Of a DNA stretch of 64,000 nt, positions 37,319-48,132 are shown piece by piece. This DNA comes from an uncultured Paracoccaceae bacterium. Its GTDB lineage: Bacteria > Pseudomonadota > Alphaproteobacteria > Rhodobacterales > Rhodobacteraceae. Made by a program: the position numbers and the translations under genes. Under the pieces are notes generated by a model, which was not told the origin of the DNA, made no database searches, and saw nothing but the letters and a program-made list of their open reading frames with translations. The stretch spans positions 1,214,071 through 1,278,070 of the forward strand of contig CANMTD010000001.1 of NCBI GenBank assembly GCA_947500775.1, given 5' to 3'. The stretch's first letter is position 1. Each line of letters begins with the position of its first letter.

Positions 37319-38659
37319 GTGAAATTAACCCAAGGCATCACAGGTCTGGCGCTGCTTGCCGTCCTGGCAAGTTGTAGCCAGCGCGAGGTCATCCTTGAAG
37401 GGACGCGGATCGACGTCCGCGACTCGCTGTCAACCTCGGCCGAGGATGCCACCGGCGAAGATGGCGCCGCGCAAGAGGCCCCAGCGGCCAGCCGGGCGAT
37501 TTCATTGCCCGCGCAGGTGGTGCAGGCCGATTGGCCGCAAAAGGGCGGCAGCGTGACCCACAAGGTGACGCATCCGGCGCTGGGCACGACATTGACGCGG
37601 GTCTGGTCGACCTCGATCGGGGCGGGGGACAGCCGCAAACACCGCGTGACCGCCGATCCCGTGGTGGCGGGTGGGCGCGTTTACACGCTGGATTCCCGCA
37701 GCACGGTCAAGGCGCATACCACCGACGGCAAAACCCTGTGGTCGCGCGATCTGACCCCGCCGAACGAACGCAGTGACGATGCGACGGGCGGCGGTCTGGC
37801 GATTGATGACGGCCAGCTTTACGCCACCACCGGGTTCGGCGCGCTTGTGGCGCTTGATCCCGCGACCGGCGAAGTGCGCTGGACCCAGGAAACAGATGCG
37901 GCCGTCACCGGTGCCCCTGCGGTCAAGGACGGCATTGCCTATGTGGTCAGCCGCGACAACCGGGCCTGGGCGATCCGCGCCGAAGATGGCCGGGTTTTGT
38001 GGCAATTGCCCGGAACACCGTCGCCCTCGGGTCTGGTCGGCGGGGCGGCCCCTGCGGTCAGCGACCGTGTGGCGGTCTTCCCGTTTGGGTCTTCCGAAGT
38101 GGTGGCGACATTGCGCAAAAGCGGCGTACGGGTCTGGGGCGCATCGGTTGCGGGCCAGCGGCGCGGACGCGTTTACGCGCGCATCACCGATATCACCGGC
38201 GACCCGGTGATCGACGGCGACGTGATCTATGTGGGCAACCAGTCGGGGCGCGTGGTGGCGATGTCGGCGGCGGGCGGCACCCGCCTGTGGACCGCCGAAG
38301 AGGGCGCCTATAGCATGGTCTGGCCTGTGGGCGGATCGGTGTTTCTGGTGTCCGATCAGGGCGAGCTGGTCCGGCTGGACGCCGAAACCGGCGAACGCAT
38401 CTGGGGCGTCAACCTGCCGTATTTCGTGAATGAAAAGACCCGCCGCCACAAAGCTGTCTTTGCCCATTATGGCCCGGTTCTGGCCGGCGGGCGTCTGATC
38501 GTTGCCTCGGATGACGGGTTGATCCGGTCGTTCGACCCGGTCGACGGGCGTCTGATTTCGACCGTGGACCTGCCGGGCGGGGCAACATCGAACCCGGTTG
38601 TTGCAGGCCGCACCCTTTACATTGTGACGGCAAACGGGCAACTGCACGCATTCCGCTGA
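37319..38659 (+). CDS. BamB-like PQQ-repeat lipoprotein
   Basis: Outer-membrane lipoprotein of 446 residues beginning at a GTG with AAGGA upstream. The signal peptide ends in the lipobox LASC. An acidic low-complexity linker precedes an eight-bladed beta-propeller of PQQ-like repeats (for example [32 protein letters not shown] and [13 protein letters not shown]). Its position between yfgM and der is the same as E. coli bamB, supporting a role in outer-membrane protein assembly, although sequence identity to BamB appears modest. Confidence 0.85.
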   Translation: MKLTQGITGLALLAVLASCSQREVILEGTRIDVRDSLSTSAEDATGEDGAAQEAPAASRAISLPAQVVQADWPQKGGSVTHKVTHPALGTTLTRVWSTSIGAGDSRKHRVTADPVVAGGRVYTLDSRSTVKAHTTDGKTLWSRDLTPPNERSDDATGGGLAIDDGQLYATTGFGALVALDPATGEVRWTQETDAAVTGAPAVKDGIAYVVSRDNRAWAIRAEDGRVLWQLPGTPSPSGLVGGAAPAVSDRVAVFPFGSSEVVATLRKSGVRVWGASVAGQRRGRVYARITDITGDPVIDGDVIYVGNQSGRVVAMSAAGGTRLWTAEEGAYSMVWPVGGSVFLVSDQGELVRLDAETGERIWGVNLPYFVNEKTRRHKAVFAHYGPVLAGGRLIVASDDGLIRSFDPVDGRLISTVDLPGGATSNPVVAGRTLYIVTANGQLHAFR

Positions 38660-38696
38660 GTCGCATCTGCGGCTCATATCCGCTCTGGAGCGCAAC

Positions 38697-40157
38697 ATGA
38701 GCTTTACCCTCGCCATTGTGGGCCGCCCGAATGTGGGCAAATCCACGCTGTTCAACCGTCTGGTTGGCAAACGTCTGGCCCTGGTCGATGACCAGCCGGG
38801 CGTCACCCGTGACCTGCGCGAAGGCGAGGCGCGGCTGGGCGACCTGCGGTTCACCGTGATCGACACCGCCGGTCTGGAAGAGGCGACCGACGAAAGCCTG
38901 CAGGGCCGGATGCGGCGCCTGACCGAACGGGCGGTCGATATGGCCGATGTCTGCCTGTTCATGATCGACGCCCGCGCCGGGGTTCTGCCCGCCGACGAGG
39001 TCTTTGCCGAGATTCTACGCAAACGGTCGGCCCATGTGATCCTTGCCGGGAACAAGGCCGAAGGGGCCGCTGCGGATGCGGGGATGATCGAGGCATTTAG
39101 TCTGGGGCTGGGCGAACCCGTGCGCCTGTCTGCCGAACATGGCGAAGGGCTGAACGAACTTTATTCGATGCTGATGCCGCTGGCCGATGAATTTGCCGAG
39201 CGCGCCGCAACAGACGCCCCCGAAACCGATGTCGATGTCTCCGAGGATGACGACGACGTTCATGTCCCGACAAAGGAACGCCCGCTGCAGGTGGCCGTAG
39301 TGGGGCGTCCGAATGCCGGAAAATCCACGCTTATCAATGCGATACTGGGCGAAGATAAGCTGCTGACCGGCCCCGAGGCCGGGATCACCCGCGATGCGAT
39401 TTCCACGCAGGTCGACTGGATGGGAACGCCGCTGCGCATCTGGGATACCGCCGGAATGCGCAAAAAGGCCAAGGTGCAGGAAAAGCTGGAAAAGCTGTCG
39501 GTATCCGACGGGCTGCGCGCGGTGAAATTCGCCGAGGTGGTCGTGGTCCTGCTGGATGTCGAAATTCCCTTTGAACAACAGGACCTGCGCATCGCCGATC
39601 TGGCCGAACGCGAAGGCCGCGCCGTTGTGGTTGCCGTCAACAAATGGGACCTTGAGGGCGAAAAACAGGATAAACTCAAAGAGCTGCGCGAAGAATTTGC
39701 GCGGCTTCTGCCGCAGTTGAAAGGCGCGCCGCTGGTCACCGTTTCGGCCAAGACAGGGCGTGGCCTGGACCGGCTGCATGGCGCCATCCTGCGGGCGCAT
39801 GAGGTCTGGAACCGCCGGATCAGCACCGCCCGCCTGAACAACTGGCTAAGCGAGATGGTCGAGGCGCACCCGCCGCCCGCACCGGGCGGTCGCCGCATCA
39901 AGATCCGCTATATGACGCAGGTCAAAACCCGCCCGCCGGGGTTTGTTGCCATGTGTTCCTATCCGGAAAAACTGCCCGAAAGCTATCGCCGTTACCTGAT
40001 CAACGGGCTGCGCGAACATTTCGACATGCCCGGCACCCCGATCCGGTTCCACATGCGGTCGCAGGCGGATCAGAACCCCTATAAGGGCAAAACCAAATCG
40101 ACGCCGTCGCGTCTGCGCAAACATCTGGACAAACCGTCACCGAAGAAAACGTGGTAG
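38697..40157 (+). CDS. der: Ribosome-biogenesis GTPase Der
   Basis: Double-GTPase of 486 residues needed for 50S assembly. Both G domains are intact: GRPNVGKST with DTAGL in the first, and GRPNAGKST with [11 protein letters not shown] and NKWDL in the second. An acidic linker ([13 protein letters not shown]) separates the two G domains, and a C-terminal KH-like domain follows. The strongly basic tail ends in KKTW. It converges with serS across a 245-base region with strong hairpins. Confidence 0.97.
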   Translation: MSFTLAIVGRPNVGKSTLFNRLVGKRLALVDDQPGVTRDLREGEARLGDLRFTVIDTAGLEEATDESLQGRMRRLTERAVDMADVCLFMIDARAGVLPADEVFAEILRKRSAHVILAGNKAEGAAADAGMIEAFSLGLGEPVRLSAEHGEGLNELYSMLMPLADEFAERAATDAPETDVDVSEDDDDVHVPTKERPLQVAVVGRPNAGKSTLINAILGEDKLLTGPEAGITRDAISTQVDWMGTPLRIWDTAGMRKKAKVQEKLEKLSVSDGLRAVKFAEVVVVLLDVEIPFEQQDLRIADLAEREGRAVVVAVNKWDLEGEKQDKLKELREEFARLLPQLKGAPLVTVSAKTGRGLDRLHGAILRAHEVWNRRISTARLNNWLSEMVEAHPPPAPGGRRIKIRYMTQVKTRPPGFVAMCSYPEKLPESYRRYLINGLREHFDMPGTPIRFHMRSQADQNPYKGKTKSTPSRLRKHLDKPSPKKTW

Positions 40158-40217
40158 CGCGTTGATCGGTGGCGGGGTTGCGGACATAGCTGCCCTTCCA
40201 CCCCACAAGGAACCGGC

Positions 40218-40295
40218 GCGCCCGAACCGAGGGGTGGGCGAGAAGCGCCCGCCCCGTGGGGGCGGTTCGGGCGCTGCCTGAGCCAGGGCTCAGGC
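40218..40295. repeat. Two strong hairpins in the der-serS intergenic region
   Basis: First, GCGCCCGAACCG (40218-40229) pairs perfectly with CGGTTCGGGCGC (40263-40274), enclosing 33 G/C-rich bases that can form further stems (GGGCG/CGCCC, CCCCGTGGGG). One base later GCCTGAGCC-AG-GGCTCAGGC (40276-40295) forms a perfect nine-base hairpin. Neither has a T tract, so they are not classic terminators. The remaining flanks of this 245-base gap show nothing recognisable. Confidence 0.7.
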
Positions 40296-40402
40296 ATGTG
40301 GCGCGACTTTGATGGCCTGCGCCATGGGATCACTCCGGACCTTGGCCACTCTACCAGCGATCTCTTGAATCCAATTGGCCAGCAGATTGCCAGCCCTTCG
40401 GC

Positions 40403-41695
40403 TTAGACCAGTTCGCCCTCTGCCGTGATCCGGGTCTTGCCGCCCAGCCACGGGTGCAATGCGGTGGGCAGGGTGATCGACCCATCCTCTTGCTGACCGT
40501 TTTCCAGCACGGCGATCAGGCAGCGCCCCACCGCCAGCCCCGATCCGTTCAGCGTGTGCACGAATTCGGGCTTGCCGCCGCTGGCCGGTTTGAACCGGGC
40601 GTTCATGCGGCGCGCCTGAAAATCGCCGGTGGTCGAGACCGAGCTGATTTCGCGATACGCATTCTGACCGGGCAACCAGGCCTCGATATCAAAGGTCCGG
40701 CGCGCGCCGAAGCCCATGTCGCCGGTGCACAGCACCACGGTGCGATAGGGGACCTCCAGCCGTTCCAGCAGATCCTCGGCACAGCGCAGCATGCGTTTCT
40801 GTTCCGCGTCGGACTGATCGGGATGGGTGATCGACACCATTTCGACCTTTTCGAACTGGTGCTGACGCAACATCCCCGAGGTATCGCGCCCCGCCGATCC
40901 CGCCTCGGACCGGAAGCACAGGGTATGGGCGGTCAGGCGGATCGGCAGGGCGGCTTCGTCCAGCACGTCACCCGCCACCGAATAGGTCAGCGGCACCTCG
41001 GAGGTCGGCACCAGCCACCAGCCGTTGGTGGTCTGATAGCTGTCCTCGCCGAATTTCGGCAGTTTGTCGGTGCCATACATCGCCTCGTCGCGCACCAGAA
41101 CCGGGGTCATGGTTTCGGTCAGCCCGTTTTCAGAGGTATGCACATCCAGCATGAACTGCGCCAGCGCCCGGTGTACCCGCGCCACAGCACCCTGCAGGAT
41201 CACAAAGCGGCTGCCGGAAATTTTGGTGGCGGTTTCGAAATCCATGCCGGGGATCACAGCGGCAATCTCGAAATGCTCTTTCGGGGCAAAGGCGAAATCG
41301 CGGGGGGTGCCCCAGCGGTTGACCTCGACGTTATCGTCTTCGTCGGCGCCACCCGGCACATCGTCGTAGGGCAGGTTCGGAATTTCGGCCAAAAGGGCAG
41401 TCAGCCTGGCGTCTTCGGCCTTTGCCTCGTCGTTCAGCTTGGCGACTTCGGCCTTCTTCTCGGCCACCAGCGCGCGCAGCCGTTCAAATTCGGCCTCGTC
41501 GCCGCTGGCCTTGGCAGCACCCACGGATTTGGACGCCTTGTTCTGTTCGGCCTGCGCGGTTTCGGCGGCCAGAATTTTTTCGCGGCGCGCCGTATCCAGC
41601 GCCAGAATCGCCGATGACATCGCATCCCCGCCACGCCGGGACAGGGCCGCGTCAAACGCAGCCGGGTTTTCGCGGATGGTTTTGATGTCGTGCAT
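40403..41695 (-). CDS. serS: Seryl-tRNA synthetase
   Basis: Class II synthetase of 430 residues. It begins with [20 protein letters not shown] and a long antiparallel coiled-coil tRNA-binding arm (residues ~30-105, A/E/K heptads). The class II motifs follow: [28 protein letters not shown] (motif 2) and [16 protein letters not shown] (motif 3). It is a single gene, upstream of and divergent from nothing closer than the protease gene 75 bases away on the same strand. Confidence 0.97.
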   Translation of the reverse strand: MHDIKTIRENPAAFDAALSRRGGDAMSSAILALDTARREKILAAETAQAEQNKASKSVGAAKASGDEAEFERLRALVAEKKAEVAKLNDEAKAEDARLTALLAEIPNLPYDDVPGGADEDDNVEVNRWGTPRDFAFAPKEHFEIAAVIPGMDFETATKISGSRFVILQGAVARVHRALAQFMLDVHTSENGLTETMTPVLVRDEAMYGTDKLPKFGEDSYQTTNGWWLVPTSEVPLTYSVAGDVLDEAALPIRLTAHTLCFRSEAGSAGRDTSGMLRQHQFEKVEMVSITHPDQSDAEQKRMLRCAEDLLERLEVPYRTVVLCTGDMGFGARRTFDIEAWLPGQNAYREISSVSTTGDFQARRMNARFKPASGGKPEFVHTLNGSGLAVGRCLIAVLENGQQEDGSITLPTALHPWLGGKTRITAEGELV

Positions 41696-41770
41696 GGGTC
41701 TGATCCTTGAGTGAACGCACCTGTCCGCCCCATATGCCCCAGTCGCGCGGGCATGTGAACCGGGAATGCG

Positions 41771-42502
41771 TCAATCGGGGGCGGGGATCAGCGCGCGAAA
41801 GGCCGCATCCGGAATGACCGCCAGCGATTTGATCCACTGGCTGCGGTTCACGCTGGCCGACATCACGGCCAGAACATGCCATTGCCCGTTGATCCGGCCC
41901 AGCACCGGCGCGCCCGAGTTGCCCGAGACCACCGGGCACGACAGCCCCAGCATCTGGTCGGTTTTGCTAAGCGGGTGGCAATCGGGCTGATTGCTCAGCG
42001 CATGGGGCCGGTCGCGGCGATAGGCGATCAGGGAAAAGGGCGGCTCGGCCTCGCCCATCCAGCCCAGCGGAACCGGGGTGGCCTTATCCGCGGCCACAGG
42101 TTCGGCCAGCTGGATCAACGCCAGATCCTGACCGCGTCCGGGGGTGGCATCGGGGGTGCCGCCCGGAAAGGTGATCGCGCTGCCGGTGCGGTGCGCCACA
42201 AACCCGCCGCGCAGCCAGCCGGCCACGAAGTGCACCTGTTCGGGCGGGTAGGGCAGGCCGGTGCCCGCCACCACGCAATGGGCCGCCGTCAGCACCAGAT
42301 CGACGGCGACCAATGTGCCGGTGCAGGTCGATTTCGACCGGAACCCGCCGACATTGATCCGGCCAATGGCGCGCCAGTTTTCATGATCGGCATCGCTAAG
42401 GATGTCGGGCAGGGGCGTGCGCCCCGATTGCCCCGCAGCCGCCAGCGCCGACAAGGCCAGAAACAGCGCCGCCGCTGCACTGTTTTTTATCGCTGAATGC
42501 AC
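41771..42502 (-). CDS. Secreted trypsin-like serine protease
   Basis: The GTG at 42502 has an excellent AAGGAG site six bases upstream and yields a signal peptide (MHSAIKNSAAAALFLALSAL...). The longer upstream frame has neither. The 243-residue protein keeps the S1 triad: His75 in LTAAHC, Asp126 in GRGQDLALIQL and Ser196 in SGNSGAPVL. The oxyanion motif is GNSGAP rather than GDSGGP, as in the V8/glutamyl-endopeptidase-like branch. Four cysteines could form two disulfides. The substrate is unknown and it is not in an operon. Confidence 0.88.
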   Translation of the reverse strand: MHSAIKNSAAAALFLALSALAAAGQSGRTPLPDILSDADHENWRAIGRINVGGFRSKSTCTGTLVAVDLVLTAAHCVVAGTGLPYPPEQVHFVAGWLRGGFVAHRTGSAITFPGGTPDATPGRGQDLALIQLAEPVAADKATPVPLGWMGEAEPPFSLIAYRRDRPHALSNQPDCHPLSKTDQMLGLSCPVVSGNSGAPVLGRINGQWHVLAVMSASVNRSQWIKSLAVIPDAAFRALIPAPD

Positions 42503-42678
42503 TTCATGCTCCTTGTCAATTGACGGGCCTGCCTGCATCCCCCATATGCGCTTGACGGGCTGTGTTTGTAACCCCGCAATACCTTGGCGGGTCGCCTTGC
42601 CAACCCCGCGGGCCACAGATAGGGTGCGCGCCAATTCTTAAGCAGGCCTGCGTCCTGCGCAACACGAAGGACGATCAT

Positions 42679-43005
42679 ATGTTTGCTACACCTGCCTATG
42701 CTCAGGCCGCTGGCGGCGGCGCGGGGGCATTCGCCCAGTTTCTGCCGCTGATCCTGATCTTTGCGATCATGTATTTCCTGCTGATCCGGCCCCAGCAGAA
42801 AAAGATGAAAGAGCATAAGGCGATGGTCGACGCGCTGCGCCGTGGCGATCAGATCGTGACCCAGGGCGGCGTGATCGGCAAGGTCAGCAAGGTCAAGGAC
42901 GACGGCGAGGTCGAGGTCGAAATCGCCGAGGGCGTCAAAATCCGCGTTGTTCAGGCGACCATCGCGCAGGTGCTGAACAAGACCGAACCGGCTGAAAAAG
43001 CGTAA
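42679..43005 (+). CDS. yajC: Preprotein translocase subunit YajC
   Basis: Small accessory subunit of the SecDF-YajC complex, 108 residues from the ATG at 42679. One membrane helix (FLPLILIFAIMYFLLIRPQQ) is followed by the conserved QQKKMKEHKAMVDALRRGDQIVTQGG cytosolic domain. It lies 11 bases upstream of secD. Confidence 0.95.
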   Translation: MFATPAYAQAAGGGAGAFAQFLPLILIFAIMYFLLIRPQQKKMKEHKAMVDALRRGDQIVTQGGVIGKVSKVKDDGEVEVEIAEGVKIRVVQATIAQVLNKTEPAEKA

Positions 43006-43016
43006 ACGGACCCAAA

Positions 43017-44678
43017 ATGCTGAACATCCCCCTCTGGAAACGGGTCGTGATCTGGGGTCTTTGCGCCCTTGGCCTGTTGTTTGCCATGCCCAACACGTTC
43101 TATTCCCGTGTCGAGGGCCACAATGATGCCGTCAAGGCGATCGAGGCGACCGGCCCGACACCAGAGCTGACCGCGATGCAGGATGCATGGCCCAGCTGGT
43201 TGCCGACGTCGCTGGTGAACCTGGGGCTGGACCTGCGCGGCGGCGCGCATCTGCTGGCCGAGGTGCAGGTCGAGGATGTTTACGAAAGCCGCATCGACGG
43301 GATGTGGACCGAGGTGCGCGATGCGCTGCGCAGCGAACGCGCCACCATCGGCACGATCCGCCGCCAGCCTTCGCCGCCCGATGAACTGCGGATCAGAATC
43401 TCGCAACCCGACGGCATCGCGCAGGCGGTTCAGGCCACCCGTGCGCTGGCCCGCCCGATCGTGACGCTGACCGGGGTCGGGTCCTCTGACATCGACGTGC
43501 GCAGCGAAGGCGACGAGGTGATCGTGACCCTGTCCGAGGCGGAAAAACTGGCCACCGACAGCCGCACCATCCAGCAGGCGCTGGAAATCATCCGCCGCCG
43601 TGTGGATGAGGTCGGCACCCGCGAACCCACCATCCAGCGGCAGGGCCAGGACCGTATCTTGATTCAGGTGCCGGGCATCGGATCGGCGGCCGAGTTGAAA
43701 GCGCTGATCGGCACCACCGCGCAGCTGACCTTTCACCCGGTTGTCGGGCGCACCAGCAACGGCGATCAACGTGTCGACGCGCGGCAGGTGATCTATCCCT
43801 CGATCGACGAAGAGGGCGTGTTTTACATCCTTGAAAAAACCCCGGTGGTAACGGGCGAGGATCTGGTGGATGCCCAGCCCGATTTCGACCAGAACGGGCG
43901 GCCCGCCGTCAGTTTCCGGTTCAATCCGACCGGTGGGCGCAAATTCGGGGATTTCACCGCGGAAAATGTGGGGTCGCCCTTTGCCATCGTTCTGGACGAA
44001 GAGGTGATTTCCGCCCCCACGATCCAAAGCCATATCGCGGGTGGATCGGGCATCATCACCGGCCGGTTCTCGGTCGATGAAAGCACCGAACTGGCGGTTT
44101 TGCTGCGCGCCGGGGCTTTGCCCGCCGAACTGACCTTTCTGGAAGAACGCACCATCGGCCCCGAACTGGGGCAGGACAGCATCGATGCGGGCAAGATCGC
44201 CTGTATCGTGGCCTTTGCCGCGGTGCTGATCTTCATGGCGCTGAGTTATGGCTGGTTCGGGATCATCGCCAATATCGCGCTGATCATCAACGTCGGTCTG
44301 ATCTTCGGCATGTTGTCGTTGATCGGGGCCACGCTGACCCTGCCGGGCATCGCGGGTATCGTTCTGACCATCGGCATGGCGGTGGACGCCAATGTGCTGG
44401 TGTTCGAACGGATACGCGAGGAATTGCGCACCGCCAAAGGTCCGGCCCGTGCCATCGAGCTGGGCTATGAAAAGGCGCTGTCGGCGATTATCGACGCCAA
44501 TATCACCACCATCCTGACCGCGCTGATCCTGTTCATGATGGGTTCGGGGCCGGTGCGCGGTTTTGCCGTGACACTGGGCTTGGGCATCATGACCTCGGTC
44601 TTTACCGCGATCTTCGTGACCCGTCTGATCATCGTGATCTGGATGGAACGCCGCCGTCCCAAGACCATCGAAGTGTGA
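43017..44678 (+). CDS. secD: Protein translocase subunit SecD
   Basis: Membrane component that uses the proton gradient to pull exported proteins through SecYEG. The 553 residues have one N-terminal helix, the GLDLRGGAHLL motif, a large periplasmic P1 domain (residues ~50-370) and five C-terminal helices with GIAGIVLTIGMAVDANVLVFERIRE, including the proton-pathway Asp. It is followed by secF after 10 bases. Confidence 0.97.
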   Translation: MLNIPLWKRVVIWGLCALGLLFAMPNTFYSRVEGHNDAVKAIEATGPTPELTAMQDAWPSWLPTSLVNLGLDLRGGAHLLAEVQVEDVYESRIDGMWTEVRDALRSERATIGTIRRQPSPPDELRIRISQPDGIAQAVQATRALARPIVTLTGVGSSDIDVRSEGDEVIVTLSEAEKLATDSRTIQQALEIIRRRVDEVGTREPTIQRQGQDRILIQVPGIGSAAELKALIGTTAQLTFHPVVGRTSNGDQRVDARQVIYPSIDEEGVFYILEKTPVVTGEDLVDAQPDFDQNGRPAVSFRFNPTGGRKFGDFTAENVGSPFAIVLDEEVISAPTIQSHIAGGSGIITGRFSVDESTELAVLLRAGALPAELTFLEERTIGPELGQDSIDAGKIACIVAFAAVLIFMALSYGWFGIIANIALIINVGLIFGMLSLIGATLTLPGIAGIVLTIGMAVDANVLVFERIREELRTAKGPARAIELGYEKALSAIIDANITTILTALILFMMGSGPVRGFAVTLGLGIMTSVFTAIFVTRLIIVIWMERRRPKTIEV

Positions 44679-44688
44679 GGAGAATAAG

Positions 44689-45657
44689 ATGAGACTGAAG
44701 CTTGTTCCCGAAAACACCAAATGGGATTTCTTCCGCACCGCAAAGCTGACCTTCGGTGGATCGGCCTTGGCGATGGTCCTGTCGGTGATCGCCTTTGTCG
44801 TGCTGGGGCTGAATTTCGGCATTGATTTCAAGGGCGGCACCACGATCCGCACCGAAAGCAACTCTTCGGTCGATGTGGGGGCGTACCGCGATGCGCTGGC
44901 TACGCTGAACCTTGGCGATGTCACCATATCCGAAGTCTTCGATCCGTCGTTCGCGGCCGGCAAACATGTGTCGCAGGTCCGCATTCAGGCGCAGGACGAT
45001 CAGGAAAGCGTGACCGGCGACACCATCCTTGCGGTCGAGGCCGCGTTGCAGACGGTCGATCCGTCGATCACCTTCCCTTCGGTCGAAAGCGTCGGGCCAA
45101 AGGTGTCGGGCGAGTTGGTGCAGACGGCGGTTCTGTCGGTGGTTCTGGCGATCGCGGCGGTGCTGGTCTATATCTGGCTGCGGTTCGAATGGCAGTTTTC
45201 GGTGGGGGCGGTGGCCGCGCTGGTGCATGACGTCGTGCTGACCATCGGCATTTTTGCGGCCCTGCAGATCAAGTTCGATCTGGCGATCATCGCGGCCTTG
45301 CTGACCATCGTCGGCTATTCGCTGAACGATACGGTTGTCGTCTTCGACCGGGTGCGGGAAAACCTGCGCAAATACAAGAAACTTGACCTCAAAGAGGTGC
45401 TGAACCTGTCGATCAACGAAACCCTCAGCCGGACGGTCATGACCTCGGTCACCACCTTGCTGGCGCTGATTTCGCTGTTCGTGCTGGGCGGCGATGTGAT
45501 CCGCGGCTTTGTTTTCGCGATGATCTGGGGCGTCGTTGTCGGGACCTATTCGTCGGTCTTCGTCGCCTCGAACGTGTTGCTGATGCTGGGCGTCAAACGC
45601 GACTGGTCGAAATCCGACGCCACCACCGGCAACCAATTCGGCAACGTCGATGCCTGA
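44689..45657 (+). CDS. secF: Protein translocase subunit SecF
   Basis: Partner of SecD, 322 residues with six membrane helices. It shows the family motif FGIDFKGGTTIR, the ALQTVDPSITFPSVESVGPKVS region and the conserved YSLNDTVVVFDRVRENLR loop. The start is preceded by GAGGAG. The 3' end overlaps the following TSUP gene by eight bases. Confidence 0.97.
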   Translation: MRLKLVPENTKWDFFRTAKLTFGGSALAMVLSVIAFVVLGLNFGIDFKGGTTIRTESNSSVDVGAYRDALATLNLGDVTISEVFDPSFAAGKHVSQVRIQAQDDQESVTGDTILAVEAALQTVDPSITFPSVESVGPKVSGELVQTAVLSVVLAIAAVLVYIWLRFEWQFSVGAVAALVHDVVLTIGIFAALQIKFDLAIIAALLTIVGYSLNDTVVVFDRVRENLRKYKKLDLKEVLNLSINETLSRTVMTSVTTLLALISLFVLGGDVIRGFVFAMIWGVVVGTYSSVFVASNVLLMLGVKRDWSKSDATTGNQFGNVDA

Positions 45658-46402
45658 GGGTCTGGCCCTCGCGTTTCTGACCGAGGGCCTGATCTATATC
45701 CTGTTGATCAAGCTGCTAGCGGGGATCGTCTATGGCTTTGCCGGGTTCGGCTCTGCCCTGATCTTCATCCCGCTGGCCAGCATCTTCGTGCCGCCGCAGG
45801 TGGCGGTGGGGGTGATGGCGATCACCGCGATCGGATCGGTGGGAACCGTGTTGCCCCCCGCGCTGCGCGCCGCCGACAAACCACGTATGCTGACCATGCT
45901 GATCCCGGCCTGCGTGATGCTGGTGCCGGGTATTTTCGTCTTGCGCAGCATGGATGTCACCCCGCTGCGCTGGTTGATATCGGGCGTGATCGCGATCAGC
46001 CTGGCGGCGATGATGTTCGGCTGGCGCCGGTCGGTCGAACCATCGCCGAAATCGCTGGCCGGGCTGGGCATCACAGCTGGGCTGATCGGCGGCGCGACCG
46101 GGTTGCTGGGGCCGGTGATCATCCTGTTCAACCTGTCGGGCCGCGACGATGTGACAGTGACCCGCGCCAATACCCTGTGTTTCCTGACCCTGTCGGGCAT
46201 CATCATGATCCCGCTGCTGGCGCTGATGGGGGTGATCACCACGCCGGTGATGTGGCTGGGCCTGCTGGCCACGCCGGTCTATATGGTGGGCACGCTGATC
46301 GGCCAGCGCGGTTTCGATCCGAAACACGCCACCCTGTTCCGCTGGCTGGGATATGCGGTGATTGGCGGTGCGGTTCTTGTCGGCCTGCCGATTTGGAGCT
46401 AG
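45650..46402 (+). CDS. TSUP-family (TauE/SafE) membrane permease
   Basis: Permease of 250 residues with about eight hydrophobic helices in two homologous halves. GFAGFGSALIFIPLASI in the first half and GLIGGATGLLGPVIILFNLSG in the second are the paired TSUP motifs. The family exports or imports small anions such as sulfite, sulfoacetate and thiosulfate. The substrate here is unknown. It is translationally coupled to secF but functionally unrelated to it as far as can be seen. Confidence 0.85.
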   Translation: MPEGLALAFLTEGLIYILLIKLLAGIVYGFAGFGSALIFIPLASIFVPPQVAVGVMAITAIGSVGTVLPPALRAADKPRMLTMLIPACVMLVPGIFVLRSMDVTPLRWLISGVIAISLAAMMFGWRRSVEPSPKSLAGLGITAGLIGGATGLLGPVIILFNLSGRDDVTVTRANTLCFLTLSGIIMIPLLALMGVITTPVMWLGLLATPVYMVGTLIGQRGFDPKHATLFRWLGYAVIGGAVLVGLPIWS

Positions 46403-46411
46403 GAAAACGCC

Positions 46412-46768
46412 ATGCGCCTGAATGAAATCACCTTTAGCGATGCCACGCCGATCGACGGTTACGGGCCCGGGTTTTTTCGGGTCGGCGGCGTTGCCTATGA
46501 AGGCGCGCAACTGGTCTGGACCGGGGGGGTATCGCCCTGGGGGGGATATGACGATCCGGAGGCGCTGTTGTCGCTGGTGGGCGAGGTTGACGTGCTGTTC
46601 ATCGGCACCGGCCCCGAGGTGGCGCATATCCCCGCCGATCTGCGCGAGGTGCTGGAAACCGCGGGGCTGGGGGTCGAGATCATGGCCAGCCCGGCTGCCG
46701 CGCGCACCTATAATGTCCTGCTCAGCGAAGGGCGCCGCATTGCCGCAGCCCTGTTGCCGGTTGGATAA
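46412..46768 (+). CDS. Mth938-like domain protein (DUF498)
   Basis: Small cytosolic protein of 118 residues, starting [26 protein letters not shown] and containing [23 protein letters not shown]. This matches the Mth938/NDUFAF3-like fold. Bacterial members are often encoded beside secDF and ccm genes, as here, but have no firmly assigned role; NDUFAF3 in mitochondria assists complex I assembly. Confidence 0.85.
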   Translation: MRLNEITFSDATPIDGYGPGFFRVGGVAYEGAQLVWTGGVSPWGGYDDPEALLSLVGEVDVLFIGTGPEVAHIPADLREVLETAGLGVEIMASPAAARTYNVLLSEGRRIAAALLPVG

Positions 46769-46809
46769 GCGGCTTTTCCGCCCCGGCCGAATGGGGTAAG
46801 CGGAACCTC

Positions 46810-47424
46810 ATGACGCTGGACGTATCCGATCTTGCCTGCGCCCGTGGCGGCGTGCCCGTGCTGGAAGGCGTCGGTTTCACGCTGGCCGCCGGTCAGGCGC
46901 TGTTGCTGCAGGGGCCGAACGGCTGTGGCAAGACCACGCTGCTGCGCACGCTGGCCGGGTTGCAGCCCGCCCTTGCCGGGCAGATCAGCGCGCCGCCCGA
47001 AAGCATCGCCTATGCCGCCCACGCCGACGGGCTGAAGGCCACGCTGAGCGTGGCCGAGAATCTGACGTTCTGGGCGCGCATCTTTGGCACAGAAGGGATC
47101 GAGACGGCGCTGACCCAGTTCAACCTGCGCGATCTGGCCGACCGGCCTGCGCAGAACCTGTCGGCGGGACAGAAACGCCGGCTGGGGCTGGCGCGGCTGT
47201 TGGTGACCGGGCGCCCGATCTGGATGCTGGATGAACCGACGGTGTCGCTGGACGTGGCTTCGGTCGCGCTGTTCGGGCAGGCGGTTCAGGCCCATCTGGC
47301 GACGGGCGGTTCGGCCCTGATGGCCACACATATCGATCTGGGGTTCACCGCGGATGTGCTGGACGTCGGTGCGTTTCGGGCCGTGCCCCGCGATCTGGCC
47401 GGTTTTGACGAGGCGTTCGAATGA
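46810..47424 (+). CDS. ccmA: Heme ABC exporter ATP-binding protein CcmA
   Basis: ATPase of the CcmABCD complex of system I cytochrome c maturation, which drives release of holo-CcmE. The 204 residues carry Walker [10 protein letters not shown], signature [15 protein letters not shown] and Walker [12 protein letters not shown]. It overlaps ccmB by four bases. Confidence 0.95.
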   Translation: MTLDVSDLACARGGVPVLEGVGFTLAAGQALLLQGPNGCGKTTLLRTLAGLQPALAGQISAPPESIAYAAHADGLKATLSVAENLTFWARIFGTEGIETALTQFNLRDLADRPAQNLSAGQKRRLGLARLLVTGRPIWMLDEPTVSLDVASVALFGQAVQAHLATGGSALMATHIDLGFTADVLDVGAFRAVPRDLAGFDEAFE

Positions 47425-48077
47425 TCGCGCTTTTGATACGGGATCTGGTTCTGGCGGTGCGGGCCGGGGGCGGCTTTGGCCTGGGGCTGGCGTTTTTCCT
47501 GATCCTGACGGTGCTGGTGCCCTTTGGCGTCGGCCCCGAAGGCAGCCTGTTGCAGGCGATCGCGCCGGGCATCCTGTGGGTCGGCGCGTTACTGGCCTGC
47601 CTGTTGTCGCTGGACCGGATATTCGCGCTGGATTTCGAGGATGGATCGCTGGATCTGCTGGCCACCGCGCCGGTGCCGCTGGAAGGGGTGGTCGTGATGA
47701 AGGCGGCGGCCCATTGGGTAACCACCGGCCTGCCGCTGACGCTGGCCGCCCCGGTGCTGGGGCTGTTGCTGAACCTTGAGGCATCGGGCTATGGCTGGCT
47801 GGTGCTGTCGCTGTCGCTGGGCACGCCCGCGCTGTCGATGATCGGCACCTTCGGCGCCGCGCTGACCGTGGGGCTGAAACGCGGCGGGCTGTTGCTGTCG
47901 CTGCTGGTGCTGCCGCTATACGTGCCAACGCTGATCTTCGGGGCCGAAGTGGTGCGCCGCGGCGCTGACGGGCTGGCCACATCCGCCGCGGCGCTGATGC
48001 TGGCCGGGATCACGCTGGCCACCATCGCCTTGCTGCCGTTTGCCGCAGCGGCGGCGCTGCGTGTCAACTTGCGTTAG
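47421..48077 (+). CDS. ccmB: Heme exporter protein CcmB
   Basis: Six-helix membrane partner of CcmA, 218 residues. [28 protein letters not shown] and [18 protein letters not shown] are characteristic of CcmB. The reading frame overlaps ccmA by four bases and is followed after 55 bases by ccmC. Confidence 0.95.
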   Translation: MIALLIRDLVLAVRAGGGFGLGLAFFLILTVLVPFGVGPEGSLLQAIAPGILWVGALLACLLSLDRIFALDFEDGSLDLLATAPVPLEGVVVMKAAAHWVTTGLPLTLAAPVLGLLLNLEASGYGWLVLSLSLGTPALSMIGTFGAALTVGLKRGGLLLSLLVLPLYVPTLIFGAEVVRRGADGLATSAAALMLAGITLATIALLPFAAAAALRVNLR

Positions 48078-48132
48078 GCCGGTAACGCACTATTCAATTG
48101 TGATACACACAACGAGGGCCTAGATAACCGAT

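Noticed and set aside
40079..40333. An 84-codon minus-strand ORF in the der-serS gap
   Set aside because: It covers the two hairpins and the 3' end of der and is Pro/Arg-rich as expected from random G/C-rich DNA.
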